From assembly GCA_002898555.1 (NCBI GenBank), contig BEHR01000026.1, positions 1-53,832 on the forward strand: 53,832 nt of DNA. The letters run 5' to 3'. The translations under genes were made by a program, and so were the position numbers. Under the pieces are notes generated by a model, which was not told the DNA's origin, made no database searches, and saw only the letters and a list, made by a program, of their open reading frames with translations. This document shows, piece by piece, positions 17,844-26,482 of the stretch (positions within the stretch are counted from its first letter, which is position 1; the number at the start of each line of letters is the position of its first letter). Source of the DNA: a bacterium HR15 (GTDB lineage Bacteria > Armatimonadota > Fimbriimonadia > Fimbriimonadales > GBS-DC).

Positions 17844-19614
17844 AACCTTTCGGAATCTTCTGAGAAACAAAGCACTGCGTGCAATTGGTTTCACCATCGC
17901 GGGGCTGGTCGCGCTGAGTATGGTGATTTTCTTCGCCTATGTCCCGCCAATGGGGCTAAGCGGCGCCCAGCGTGGTGGCACAAACACAGGCGGCCAGGAA
18001 GTGCTGCGTGTGGGCAACTACACCATTAACGAGGGGGAACTGGAGCAATACCTCCGGCTCATTCAGCAGGGGCAGGAACCCGATTCGCTGGGTATGCAGC
18101 TCAGCCAGCGCTATCAGGCACTCCGCTCATTAGGCGAGCAGTTGGCATTTGTGAGCCAACTGGAGAAGGCGGGTTTCCGCGCATCCGACGCGGATATCGA
18201 GCAGTTCAAAGAGGAGTTTTTGAAGCAGCAGCTGGATACGATTCGCGCCCAGCTACTACCCAACGGCAAAGGCTCCGACCGCGACCTGGATCGCGCCCTG
18301 CGCGAGCGCGGCAAATCCCTGGAGCAGGTCAAGCAGGAGCTGCTGTCCCCTATCCCTGAGATTGTGTTCACCGCCCAAGCGACCCAGTCTAAGTATATCA
18401 AGAGCCTGCACGAGAAGTATAATCCGACGGACGAACAGCTGCGCCTGATGTTCGAGAACCTCTATCCTGCCCGTATCTTCATCTCGCAAGAGAAACACAA
18501 GGACAAGGCGGAGGCGCGGGCACAGGCGGCATACAATCAGCTCAAAGCGGGCAAACCGTTCGCCGAGGTGGTCAAACAATACTCCGACGATCCAAAGCCG
18601 CTTGTGGACAGAGGGGGCAGCCTCCCGGGCAGCGACTACTACACCATCCAGGATCAGCTCAGTGGCTACTTGCGCCCCGAGGATGTGAGCGGCGTGCTTG
18701 CCCTCAAACCTGGCGCGTTCACACCTCCACTAAAGGACAAGGAGAACCGAGGCTATTATATTTTCACCCTCACCAAGCGCGAGCTAAAGCTGCCCGATGA
18801 CTTCGAAAAAGAGAAAGCGAAGTATCGCGAACAGTTCATTAACATGCGGGTCCAGCAGGAGGTTTTCCGCGCGCGCATGGAGGCTCTCAGGGCATTTAAG
18901 CTCCAGATTAAAGACCCGCTGATGGCACAGTACGAGAAGTGGTTTGGCGTGTTCGCGAAGCCGCCACACGAGCAGGAGAAGGAGCTGGAGGCGATCGACA
19001 ATGCGCTTACCCCCCTCATTGCCAAACCCACACCCACCACGCGCATGGCGCAGTGGCTGCAGGTACAGGTGCTGGCACAGTTGCGTGGGCTGGCGAAAAA
19101 GACCGACGAAAAGAAGGCGCGGCAATACACCGAGCGGCTGCTGACCGCGCTCACCCGCTTCTTCAACGAGGGGGGCGAAGACCTCAGCCTGCGCATGATG
19201 CGCGCCGAACTGCTGATTGAACTCGGTCAAAAAGAGAAGGCGATCGACGACCTGCAAATCGCGCAGAGCCTCGCCTGGCGACCATACGATTTCCCACAGC
19301 TGGATCGGATTGCGTCGCTCTATGAGAAAGCTGGGCGTAAAGATCTTGCGCGGCAAGCGGAGCAGCTGGCTCGCCAACGACAGAAGCAGATGGAGGAGAT
19401 GCGCAAGGCGCAGGAAGAAGCGATTCGTCGCCAGATGGAGGCGTTCCGCAAGCAGCAGGCAGAGGAACAAAAGAAGCAGAAGGCTGCCCAGCCACGACCG
19501 TCCGCGCAGCCCCCTGCGGACGCCAAATCTGCACAGCCTGCGGCAAAGACTCCCGCGCCCCAATCGCCTGCGCCCAACACGCAGGCAGGAAAGGAATCTG
19601 CAACCCAGCGATAG
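17824..19614 (+). CDS. SurA/PpiC-type peptidyl-prolyl isomerase with TPR-like and coiled-coil tail
   Basis: 596 aa; start at 17824 with CAGGAGGG 5 nt upstream. One N-terminal membrane helix (AIGFTIAGLVALSMVIFFAYV), a SurA_N-like helical region (~65-190), then a parvulin domain (~215-325: AYNQLKAGKPFAEVVKQYSD, GGSLPGSDY, ALKPGAFTPPLKDKE, GYYIFTL). The second half has TPR-like helices and a Gln/Lys-rich coil (~505-560) followed by a Pro/Ala/Gln linker. Predicted periplasmic, membrane-tethered folding factor for outer-membrane or secreted proteins. The long tail is unusual for SurA/PrsA. Confidence 0.88.
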   Translation: MSGLSVRTFRNLLRNKALRAIGFTIAGLVALSMVIFFAYVPPMGLSGAQRGGTNTGGQEVLRVGNYTINEGELEQYLRLIQQGQEPDSLGMQLSQRYQALRSLGEQLAFVSQLEKAGFRASDADIEQFKEEFLKQQLDTIRAQLLPNGKGSDRDLDRALRERGKSLEQVKQELLSPIPEIVFTAQATQSKYIKSLHEKYNPTDEQLRLMFENLYPARIFISQEKHKDKAEARAQAAYNQLKAGKPFAEVVKQYSDDPKPLVDRGGSLPGSDYYTIQDQLSGYLRPEDVSGVLALKPGAFTPPLKDKENRGYYIFTLTKRELKLPDDFEKEKAKYREQFINMRVQQEVFRARMEALRAFKLQIKDPLMAQYEKWFGVFAKPPHEQEKELEAIDNALTPLIAKPTPTTRMAQWLQVQVLAQLRGLAKKTDEKKARQYTERLLTALTRFFNEGGEDLSLRMMRAELLIELGQKEKAIDDLQIAQSLAWRPYDFPQLDRIASLYEKAGRKDLARQAEQLARQRQKQMEEMRKAQEEAIRRQMEAFRKQQAEEQKKQKAAQPRPSAQPPADAKSAQPAAKTPAPQSPAPNTQAGKESATQR

Positions 19615-19647
19615 CCATGCGCCTGGCAGCGACGCTACCATTTGATT

Positions 19648-19676
19648 GGGCAGACCCCTGCTCTGCCCCTTTGATC
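19648..19676. terminator. Possible terminator hairpin between convergent genes
   Basis: GGGCAGA (19648-19654) and TCTGCCC (19662-19668) form a 7-bp stem with a 7-nt loop, followed by a short CTTTG. No long U tract, so termination is tentative. The GGGCAGA word also occurs in the repeats near 20938 and 43550. Confidence 0.4.
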
Positions 19677-19711
19677 AACCCCTGCCCCCGCGGCGAGTAA
19701 CGGCTCTCCTG

Positions 19712-20839
19712 CTACAGGAATGCCATCGCGACTTCGCTATGCCACAGAAGCCCCTCGTCGGTCAAGCGAATGCGTGAACCCTCTTGGATCAGCCATCCCT
19801 GCGCCACCATCGTCTCAATCACAGGGCGATAATGCGCTTGCACGGGCAGCCCATAGCGCTGCTCCAGCGGTGCCAAATCGACACCTTCGATCATGCGCAG
19901 CCCCAGGAGGATGGTCTCCGCCACCGAATCCCATCCCGTCAGCTGCTCACTCTCCAGCTCCAGCGACTCACCTGCCTGCACACGGCGCACATATTCGCGC
20001 GGATGCTTAATATTCATCCATCGCTTGCCTTCATAGAAGGAGACCGCGCCGGGGCCGAAGCCCAGATAGGGCAGGTTGTGCCAATAAATCTGGTTATGGC
20101 GGCACTCGTAGCCAGGCAGGGCATAATTCGAGATTTCATACTGACGGTAGCCCGCCTCGCGCGTGAGATGTTGCGCGAGGCGAAACATCGCCACTTGCGT
20201 CTCCTCATCAGGCAGGCGCAGCTTGCCCTTCTGATACAGGTGATAGAAGCGCGTATTCGGCTCCAGCATCAGCGCGTAGAGCGACAGATGTTCGGGATGC
20301 AAGGAAAGGGCTTGACGCAGGTTCGATTCCCAGCGTTCCAGCGTCTGCTCCGGCAAGGCAAAGATGAGGTCTAAATTCAAGTTCTCGAAGCCCGCTTCGC
20401 GCGCCCAGCACACGCCTTGTAACACCTCATCGGGCGAATGGATGCGCTCCATGCGCTTCAGCTCTTCGGTATCAAACGACTGGACACCGAAACTCAGCCG
20501 ATTGAAGCCTGCCTGGCGCAGAATGCGCAACTGCTCCCTATCGACGCTGCCCGGATTGGCTTCGATAGTGATTTCGGCGTCCGCGTCGATGGCAAATTGC
20601 TGGTGCAGGTGTTCCAGAATGTCCGCGAGGGTCTTTCCGTCCAGAAAGGTGGGCGTACCCCCGCCAAAGAAGACCGTGGTTGCGCGGATGCCTGCATAAG
20701 GGCAATAAGCGATCTCGCGATGGAGCGCGTCCACAAAGGCAGACACAATCTCCCCGCTCAGCGCATAGGAGTTGAAATCGCAGTATCCACACTTGTGGTG
20801 GCAGAAGGGGATATGCACATAGAGACCCACTGCCCTCAT
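19712..20839 (-). CDS. hemW: Radical SAM haem chaperone HemW (coproporphyrinogen III oxidase-like)
   Basis: 375 aa from the ATG at 20839 (a GTG 3 nt earlier is in frame). Starts GLYVHIPFCHHKCGYCDF with the radical-SAM CxxxCxxC (Cys13, Cys17, Cys20) and a fourth nearby Cys absent in true HemN patterns; then FFGGGTPTFLDG, EANPGSV, RLSFGVQSFD and the C-terminal HemN-type domain (LGLRMIEGVDL). HemW inserts haem into target proteins rather than oxidising coproporphyrinogen. TATCAT lies 8 nt before the ATG, suggesting a very short leader. Convergent with the PPIase gene. Confidence 0.93.
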   Translation of the reverse strand: MRAVGLYVHIPFCHHKCGYCDFNSYALSGEIVSAFVDALHREIAYCPYAGIRATTVFFGGGTPTFLDGKTLADILEHLHQQFAIDADAEITIEANPGSVDREQLRILRQAGFNRLSFGVQSFDTEELKRMERIHSPDEVLQGVCWAREAGFENLNLDLIFALPEQTLERWESNLRQALSLHPEHLSLYALMLEPNTRFYHLYQKGKLRLPDEETQVAMFRLAQHLTREAGYRQYEISNYALPGYECRHNQIYWHNLPYLGFGPGAVSFYEGKRWMNIKHPREYVRRVQAGESLELESEQLTGWDSVAETILLGLRMIEGVDLAPLEQRYGLPVQAHYRPVIETMVAQGWLIQEGSRIRLTDEGLLWHSEVAMAFL

Positions 20840-20874
20840 CACTCCTCATGATACCTGCAAGTGGTCTGGGCGCC

Positions 20875-20910
20875 CCCTCCATCTTGGAGGGCGAGGCTCC
20901 TGCCGAGCCG
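20875..20910. repeat. GC-rich palindromic repeat (copy 1 of the GEAPAEP element)
   Basis: CCCTCC/GGAGGG hairpin followed by a 25-bp block (20886-20910) that recurs, with one change, inside the copper ATPase gene at 52861-52885. The block itself contains GGCTC/GAGCC. In one frame it reads GEAPAEP, in the opposite GSAGASPS. Here it lies in the hemW upstream spacer. Confidence 0.8.
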
Positions 20911-20943
20911 TTAAAGAATATTGGCAGAGGTTTTTTGGGCAGA

Positions 20944-21043
20944 CAAAATTTTCTTTTCCGGGGTACCCCAAAATTTTTTTCTCTGGGGTACCCGTCTGGG
21001 TCAGAGAAAAAATTTTGCTGCTGGGTCGGAAAAGAAAATTTTG
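20944..21043. repeat. Nested palindromic repeat, two levels (copy 2)
   Basis: Outer perfect 17-bp arms CAAAATTTTCTTTTCCG (20944-20960) and its complement (21027-21043) enclose an inner hairpin with arms AAATTTTTTTCTCTG and CAGAGAAAAAATTTT. The whole 100 bp equals the reverse complement of 51395-51493 except for one extra T. It is further flanked by GGGCAGAC (20938) and GTCTGCCC (21050), so the palindrome extends outward. Confidence 0.92.
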
Positions 21044-21087
21044 CACGGAGGTCTGCCCCTACACGCTGGGAGGCTCGCCCTCCACTC

Positions 21088-21123
21088 CCCTCGCCCTCTA
21101 AGAGAGGGGCTGGGGGTGAGGGT
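21088..21123. repeat. Dispersed repeat of the 'aagagaggggctgggggtgag' type
   Basis: The GAGAGGGGCTGGGGGTGAGGG block is a word familiar as an intergenic repeat in many bacteria. The 20840-21190 spacer therefore contains no gene but three different repeat types in a row. Confidence 0.5.
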
Positions 21124-21190
21124 TCGGCGCGGCAGTAGGCTCCGCCCTCCAGCAAAGAGATGGATTAGGACGCCCTTTTCCCTCTTCTGC

Positions 21191-21346
21191 TCAGTGTCCT
21201 GCGCAACAAGAGGGTTTCTCGCCGCTGCCTTTAACGACGGCTGTTGGAGAGGGAGCGGGTTTGCCCTCACGCAAGCTCATCACTAAGGCGGCAGCCCCTG
21301 CGCCCAGCAGCGCTGCGACCGCCAGCAGCAGTCCGATTTTGCTCAT
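21191..21346 (-). CDS. 51-aa membrane-anchored peptide ending in a vicinal Cys pair
   Basis: Too short for usual ORF calling, but well supported. The ATG at 21346 overlaps the upstream stop (ATGA), and GGAGG lies 6 nt before it, inside the last Gly codons of the upstream gene. The product starts MSKIGLLLAVAALLGAGAAA (one membrane helix or signal), has a short Pro/Ala/Lys linker and ends PSCCAGH. The Cys-Cys-x2-His end could bind a metal or a thiol partner. No family recognised. Confidence 0.7.
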   Translation of the reverse strand: MSKIGLLLAVAALLGAGAAALVMSLREGKPAPSPTAVVKGSGEKPSCCAGH

Positions 21347-22290
21347 GATTTGCCTCCACCTAAATTATACCACCACTCACGCGGCAAATCCAACGCCTGA
21401 AACGCCGCTTCCAGCACGACGCGAATCGCGTCTGCCCAGTCGGCAGGCGCGCGTCCCTCCACGCGGATCGGCTCCAGTTCCAGTCCTGTGCAGCTAAACA
21501 GATAGGCGTCGGCACCCTCCGCCGCGCGAATAATCAGCATCGGCATGCCAATGGATTGAGCAAACTCCGTAATGAGGCGATCCTTCACGGCGGTCTGCTC
21601 GTTCTCCTGATGGGCGTTATGCAGGTTTAGGTTAATGGGTAGCAACACCAACCCATCGGGGTTCACCCGCAGGCTCAGCGTAATCACCATATCCACCGCC
21701 GAGCGGGCAATAGGTGGAGGCATGTTTGCCCGATAGCCTGTCACGAAGCCAAACGGCACCTGATGATGGCAAGCAATCGCGTATTGGAGTGCCAGGCAGT
21801 CGATGGCTTCGCGCAGCAGCCGCTCATGAAAGCTTTGCACAAGGCGCCCAGGCGGAATAGGCACGCGTCCATAGCGGGCACGCAACAGTGCCAGCGGTGC
21901 CTGGATTGCCGTCGCCAGATGGGGCACCACGGTCGCCATCTCCAAGCGGATGCCCGCAATCTCACAGTTCATGTGAATACCCGCAGGTCCCTCATAGACT
22001 TCCAACCACAGGATTTCGCACTCCCGATAGGCTTCACGCAACGCTTCGCTCAGGTTCGGCTCGGTTTCCAGCACCATATACGGGCGCTTCTCCAAGTCAT
22101 CGGGCGCAACCAGCACGCCCAAGCATGGCTTGTTGAACTCCGGGATATACGCCGAGGGGCGGTAGTGGGAATGAAACACGAATCGCCGCGCAGGACGCAG
22201 GAGCAATTCATACTCCCCTATCGTTTGCAGAATCTCCGCTAAGTACCTGTTTATCGGATGCGTCAATAACCGATTCGGCTGAAATACCAT
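21343..22290 (-). CDS. Uncharacterised protein with DUF2726-like (degenerate restriction-fold) C-terminal region
   Basis: 315 aa, start preceded by GGAGGTGATACCCG. No signal peptide. The segment DMVITLSLRVNPDGLVLLPINLNLHN, followed by AVKDRLITEFAQSIGMPMLIIRA, has the order of DUF2726/Vsr-type PD-(D/E)XK proteins (strand, strand, KDxxxxxxxGxPxLRI), but Asn replaces the usual acidic metal ligand, so catalysis may be lost. Two N-terminal-half Cys/His-containing stretches (HMNCEIAG, AIDCLALQYAIACHH) have no known meaning. Operon with the 51-aa Cys-tailed peptide. Family assignment is tentative. Confidence 0.65.
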   Translation of the reverse strand: MVFQPNRLLTHPINRYLAEILQTIGEYELLLRPARRFVFHSHYRPSAYIPEFNKPCLGVLVAPDDLEKRPYMVLETEPNLSEALREAYRECEILWLEVYEGPAGIHMNCEIAGIRLEMATVVPHLATAIQAPLALLRARYGRVPIPPGRLVQSFHERLLREAIDCLALQYAIACHHQVPFGFVTGYRANMPPPIARSAVDMVITLSLRVNPDGLVLLPINLNLHNAHQENEQTAVKDRLITEFAQSIGMPMLIIRAAEGADAYLFSCTGLELEPIRVEGRAPADWADAIRVVLEAAFQALDLPREWWYNLGGGKS

Positions 22291-22438
22291 CGGGTATCAC
22301 CTCCATACTCTAACTTGACAGCATATCCGTAAAAGTCATCCTTATTTAGGCAATGGGCGCGTGATGAGCAGAATCGGCTCCCCACCCATCCTTATAGAGA
22401 TTCGTACCCCATGCCGATAATTCCTGCAGGAGCGAGCG

Positions 22439-24130
22439 ATGTATGGAACGAAGCGTTTAGGTGAATGGCTGATTCAGCAAGGTAAAATCACGCCTCAGCA
22501 GTTGCAGGAGGCGCTGGAAACGCAGCGGCTCACCGGCAAACGACTTGGCGAGACGCTGATAGAGATGGGCTACATCACGCGCGAGGATTATTATGAGGCA
22601 CAAGCGGCACAGTATGAAGTGCCTTACGAGCCGCTGCATCCCGAAACACTCACCCTCGATCCCGCCCTGCGTCTGTTGGTTCCTGCGACTATCGCGACAC
22701 GCCACTTTGCGCTGCCACTGCGCCGGGAGGGGAACATGCTGCACCTTGCGATGGTGGACCCGAACGATGTGGAGGTGCAGGACCACATTCGCCAGCTCAC
22801 AGGTCTGCAGCTCAAACTTTACTACTCGCCTCCCGAGCGCATCCTGCATGCAATCGCTCAGCTCTATGGGGTAGAGGACGAGATGCTCGATACGGAGCGG
22901 GGGGAGAGTGAAGATGACACCGACAACTTGCTACAGGTTCAGGAGACGGTGAATCAGCCCCCCATCATTCGGCTGGTTAATGCCATCCTGTTCGAGGCGG
23001 TCGAGCGTCGGGCGAGCGATATCCACTTCGAACCGCAGGAACACCGGCTGCATGTGCGCTATAGAATTGACGGTGTGCTGTATCCTGTACGCACTATTCC
23101 ACGCAGCTTGCAGGCGTCGGTGCTGGCACGGGTGAAGTTGATGGCAGAGATGGATATTGCCGAGCGGCGCCGCCCACAGGATGGGCGCTTCACTTTTCGC
23201 GTGGGTGAGCGCAAGATTGACGCCCGTGTCTCTTGCTTGCCTGTCGCTTTTGGGGAGCGCATCGTGGTGCGCTTGCTGGATCGCGCCCAAGCCCTGTTGC
23301 AGCTGGAGCAGTTGGGCATGCCAGAAGCCCTTCATCAGCGCCTGCTGGAACTGGCAACGCGCCCATGGGGCATGATCTTGGTGACAGGTCCCACAGGGGC
23401 AGGCAAAAGCACCACGCTCTATGCGTTGTTGCAACATATCCGCTCCGAGAAACGCAATATCCTCACCTGCGAGGACCCCATCGAATACACGCTGGAGGGG
23501 ATTGGACAGTCGCAGGTGAACGAACGGGCTGGGCTAACCTTTGCGGCGCAGCTGCGGGCGATTCTGCGTCAGGACCCCGATGTGGTGCTGGTGGGCGAGA
23601 TTCGCGACACGGAGACAGCGGAAATCGCTTGTCGCGCCGCGATGACAGGGCATCTGGTGCTGGCGACGCTGCACACCAACGATGCGACCAGCGCGCCCGC
23701 GCGCTTGCTGGATATGGGGGTGCCTGCCTTCTTGATTAACTCCGCGCTGACGGGAGTGTTGGCGCAACGGCTGGTGCGCAGATTGTGCCCGCACTGCCGT
23801 CAGCCCATGCAGGTGGAGGCGGAGACGGTCTGTTCCCTTTTGGGCAGAGGCGCCGTCACGCTCTATGAACCGCGTGGCTGCCCCGAATGCAACCACATCG
23901 GCTACCGTGGGCGTGTGGGCGTCTACGAGCTGTTTATCCTGACTGACCCAATGCGTCGCCTGATCGCCCAGGGAGCAGATAATTATGCGATTCGCTCTGC
24001 TTGCTCGTCGGAGACGCTCTTTCCCCTCTGGGAGGACGCTCGCCAAAAGGTGTTGGCAGGCATTACCAGCATGGAGGAAGCGCTCGCATTGATGGGTGAA
24101 ACTCTTCCTATGGTTTCACAAGCCGCGTAG
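22439..24130 (+). CDS. Type IV pilus/type II secretion assembly ATPase (PilB/GspE family)
   Basis: 563 aa. N-terminal MshEN domain (LGEWLIQQGKITPQQLQEAL, GETLIEMGYI), then the secretion ATPase core: Walker A GPTGAGKST (317-325), Asp box CEDPIEY, Walker B LVGEIRDTETAE, His box MTGHLVLATLHTNDA. Two Cys pairs, CPHC and CPEC, form the zinc-binding C-domain. It would power assembly of the pilins encoded elsewhere in the window (7797, 26483, 38289 and following). SD CAGGAG 8 nt before the ATG and GATAAT at 22416-22421. No pilC, pilT or prepilin peptidase is adjacent. Confidence 0.94.
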   Translation: MYGTKRLGEWLIQQGKITPQQLQEALETQRLTGKRLGETLIEMGYITREDYYEAQAAQYEVPYEPLHPETLTLDPALRLLVPATIATRHFALPLRREGNMLHLAMVDPNDVEVQDHIRQLTGLQLKLYYSPPERILHAIAQLYGVEDEMLDTERGESEDDTDNLLQVQETVNQPPIIRLVNAILFEAVERRASDIHFEPQEHRLHVRYRIDGVLYPVRTIPRSLQASVLARVKLMAEMDIAERRRPQDGRFTFRVGERKIDARVSCLPVAFGERIVVRLLDRAQALLQLEQLGMPEALHQRLLELATRPWGMILVTGPTGAGKSTTLYALLQHIRSEKRNILTCEDPIEYTLEGIGQSQVNERAGLTFAAQLRAILRQDPDVVLVGEIRDTETAEIACRAAMTGHLVLATLHTNDATSAPARLLDMGVPAFLINSALTGVLAQRLVRRLCPHCRQPMQVEAETVCSLLGRGAVTLYEPRGCPECNHIGYRGRVGVYELFILTDPMRRLIAQGADNYAIRSACSSETLFPLWEDARQKVLAGITSMEEALALMGETLPMVSQAA

Positions 24131-24132
24131 AG

Positions 24133-24200
24133 GCTGTTCGAAGATTCCCTTGTAAAGGAGCGATCCCCTTTCAAAGCAACTTCCTTATGTTTCGAACAGC
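24133..24200. repeat. Inverted-repeat element with GCTGTTCGAA ends
   Basis: Perfect 10-bp arms GCTGTTCGAA (24133-24142) and TTCGAACAGC (24191-24200) bound a 48-nt middle that contains CTTTGAAAGG-like sequence. It lies between the convergent pilB-type gene and the GxDxY-repeat gene, so it may also end transcription. Related ends are found at 43469-43593. Confidence 0.65.
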
Positions 24201-24210
24201 TGCACCAAGG

Positions 24211-26313
24211 CTACCTGTCGGACCCCAATCCGAGTTGGCTTTCTTGGGGACGCTCGTTGCGAATGCCCCAGATAATCCAGTTGCGCGCGTTGCCCGCGAA
24301 GTCTGCCGTGGGCGGGTAGGAATCGGTGCCGCTGGCATCGAGAAAGAGTCCCAAGCAGAGAGCGCGTTCGCGTAGCGTGCCCTTGCCGAAGGGATTCACG
24401 CGCCCCAAGTTTGCGCTGTTAGCGCGGATACGGTACTGGTCATCTCCCTTGAGGTCTACAAAGATGCCGATGCCGTTTGCGTTCCCGCCTCCCAGTGCGA
24501 GGCTGGGCGCGTCGTACTGGTCGTCGCCTTCCCCCTCATAGAGGTAGCCAATCGAGAAGTCGTGTCCTGCGCCCATCGCCATGTTGAACGCTGTTAGATA
24601 GCGATCGTTGCCCAGCCGATCTTCCAGACAGCCTATCGCGAAGTGCGCCGCTGCGCCTTGCACATACCATGCCCCCTCGTGCGTATCGTTGCCCTGCAGG
24701 TCGATGAGCCAGCCCATGCCCCCCCAATAGCCTGCTCCCTGCCCGAACACGCCACATCGGTACAGGTCATCGCCCTGCACATCGAGCAGCACACCGATGC
24801 CACCTGCAAAGGAGTGCCCATCGCTATAGTCTGCGCGTCGTCCCATGCCACAGCCTTGCGCCAGGCTGGTGTTGCGTTCCTTCGTCTGAGGCGATGGGAA
24901 ATCGAGCGGCTGGTCGTGCGCGATATACTGGTCGTTGCCCACCACATCGATCAGGAACCCTGCGCCACGCACCCCGCCGTAGCCCTGCCCACTCTGGAAG
25001 CATTGGTAACTATCTTGCCCGCCCCTATCGATAAGCAAGCCGACACCGGCGAAGCCCGCACCTTGCGTGAAGGCGTAGCCATCATAGAGGTCGTTGCCCT
25101 GGAGGTCGATGAGCGCGCCCACGCCGAACCGCGCCGCGCCAAGTCCTGCTGAGGCAGTGCGATATAGATCATCGCCTGCCATATCGAGCAGCACCGCGTA
25201 GCCCAGCGCCGCGCCACCGAATGCCATATCACTCGCCTTCGCCCGATTGGGCTGTTCTGGGATAGGTGTCTTGAGCGACTGAGCGTCCGCACCGTACTGG
25301 TCGTTGCCCTCCAGATCTATCAGATAGGAGACGGCATTCGCCATCGAGAGGGTTGCCCCTCCCCCGTAGTAGACATCGTTGCCCCCCGTGTCGATAATCA
25401 GCAGATAGGGTAGACGCGGATGCGTGTCGTTGCCGCCTCCACAGAGGCGCACACGCCCCCACGGTGTGTCCACCGTGAACTCAAACGGTTCTCGGAGCGT
25501 CTCGCGGGTGGCATCGTCCAGCTTCTGGAAGGCTTCCATCACTTGCTGCGCCGCGAGCAGGCAGTCATGCCCACCTGCCAGCAGCCGCTGCAGGTCGACA
25601 TGCTTGAGGGAGCGCTCCAGCACCAGATTGCCTCCCTCCGGGCGATTACCTTCCAGCTCGCGCTCGGCATCTGCGACGGGCAGAGTCATCAGGCGGAACA
25701 GCTCGTTCAGATTATCCACCTCTTTCAGCGCGGTGTCGCGCCAGCGTCGCGCTTGAATGGCAGTATAGATAAGAAACGCGGCTTGCTGTTGCACCACAAG
25801 GGGCACCTGTTTCAGCCCGGCAAGCTGCTGGCGCACTTGCTGGGGCACGGGCGTATTTGCCTCGCGATAGACAGTCAGTATCGCCTGCTCCAGCGCATTC
25901 GGCTGCTGGCTCTGCTGGCGCAGGCTTTCCAGCGGGTCGCTGAGCAGGGTGCGTCGCGTGCCTGCACCCAAGAGATTCCCACCCAGCTCCACCGCTAATG
26001 CAGGGCGTGCGACCGCGGTCACCAGTCCATTACGCAGTCGCTCGGCATAGTAGGGCAACTGTAGTGGCTTGCGCATGCACATGCGGAAAAAGGGGGTCGC
26101 ATAGTCGCTGTTAAAAAAGTATTCGAACAAGTCGGGGTCAAAATGCACATCATCAGGGCGCAGATCTGCCTGCGCCAGCACAGGCTGGAACAGTGTATCA
26201 CTCAACTCAAGCCCCTCCGAGGAACCTACCTGGGGTGGAGCGAGTCCATATAGTAGCACAAGCCACCCTGCCGTGACGAGCGAACAGTAAAGGGCACATG
26301 GCGATACGCGCAT
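24211..26313 (-). CDS. Exported protein with twelve GxDxY repeats
   Basis: About 700 aa from the ATG at 26313, chosen because it yields a signal-peptide-like start (MRVSPCALYCSLVTAGWLVL); the frame is open further up to 26541 but would overlap the divergent pilin gene. No SD is seen, so the start is uncertain. Residues ~1-300 are helical; residues ~300-670 hold twelve motifs of the form hhDxxGxDxY (TGGNDVYY, LEGNDQYG, MAGDDLYR, LQGNDLYD, RGGQDSYQ, VVGNDQYI, VQGDDLYR, LQGNDTHE, RLGNDRYL, GEGDDQYD, LKGDDQYR, ASGTDSYP) separated by Gly-rich AxGxGxxG runs. This suggests a beta-roll or beta-helix, perhaps calcium-binding. Function unknown. Confidence 0.82.
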   Translation of the reverse strand: MRVSPCALYCSLVTAGWLVLLYGLAPPQVGSSEGLELSDTLFQPVLAQADLRPDDVHFDPDLFEYFFNSDYATPFFRMCMRKPLQLPYYAERLRNGLVTAVARPALAVELGGNLLGAGTRRTLLSDPLESLRQQSQQPNALEQAILTVYREANTPVPQQVRQQLAGLKQVPLVVQQQAAFLIYTAIQARRWRDTALKEVDNLNELFRLMTLPVADAERELEGNRPEGGNLVLERSLKHVDLQRLLAGGHDCLLAAQQVMEAFQKLDDATRETLREPFEFTVDTPWGRVRLCGGGNDTHPRLPYLLIIDTGGNDVYYGGGATLSMANAVSYLIDLEGNDQYGADAQSLKTPIPEQPNRAKASDMAFGGAALGYAVLLDMAGDDLYRTASAGLGAARFGVGALIDLQGNDLYDGYAFTQGAGFAGVGLLIDRGGQDSYQCFQSGQGYGGVRGAGFLIDVVGNDQYIAHDQPLDFPSPQTKERNTSLAQGCGMGRRADYSDGHSFAGGIGVLLDVQGDDLYRCGVFGQGAGYWGGMGWLIDLQGNDTHEGAWYVQGAAAHFAIGCLEDRLGNDRYLTAFNMAMGAGHDFSIGYLYEGEGDDQYDAPSLALGGGNANGIGIFVDLKGDDQYRIRANSANLGRVNPFGKGTLRERALCLGLFLDASGTDSYPPTADFAGNARNWIIWGIRNERPQESQLGLGSDR

Positions 26314-26441
26314 GCGTTTTTGATTCGAACCAAACCGTGTCTTTCCTGCCAGGAGGAGGAACGGGCTGCGCCGACGGAGAATTTCTGACCGAACGGTCAG
26401 AATCATGGGTGAAAACCGCAGGAATCGAGCAGAGGCTGATG

Positions 26442-26471
26442 TATAATAAAGGCACACACTCACTGAGGAGG
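26442..26471 (+). promoter_or_regulatory. -10 box and SD of the pilin-like gene
   Basis: TATAAT at 26442-26447 and GAGGAGG at 26465-26471, 11 nt before the ATG at 26483. No clear -35. Confidence 0.5.
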
Positions 26472-26482
26472 CTGACATAGCG

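Noticed and set aside
20280-20340. tRNA T-arm-like GGTTCGATTCC
   Set aside because: Lies inside hemW and has no acceptor or anticodon stem around it.
21001-21270. 89-aa frame on the minus strand
   Set aside because: Runs through three repeat families and the small Cys-tailed gene in another frame.
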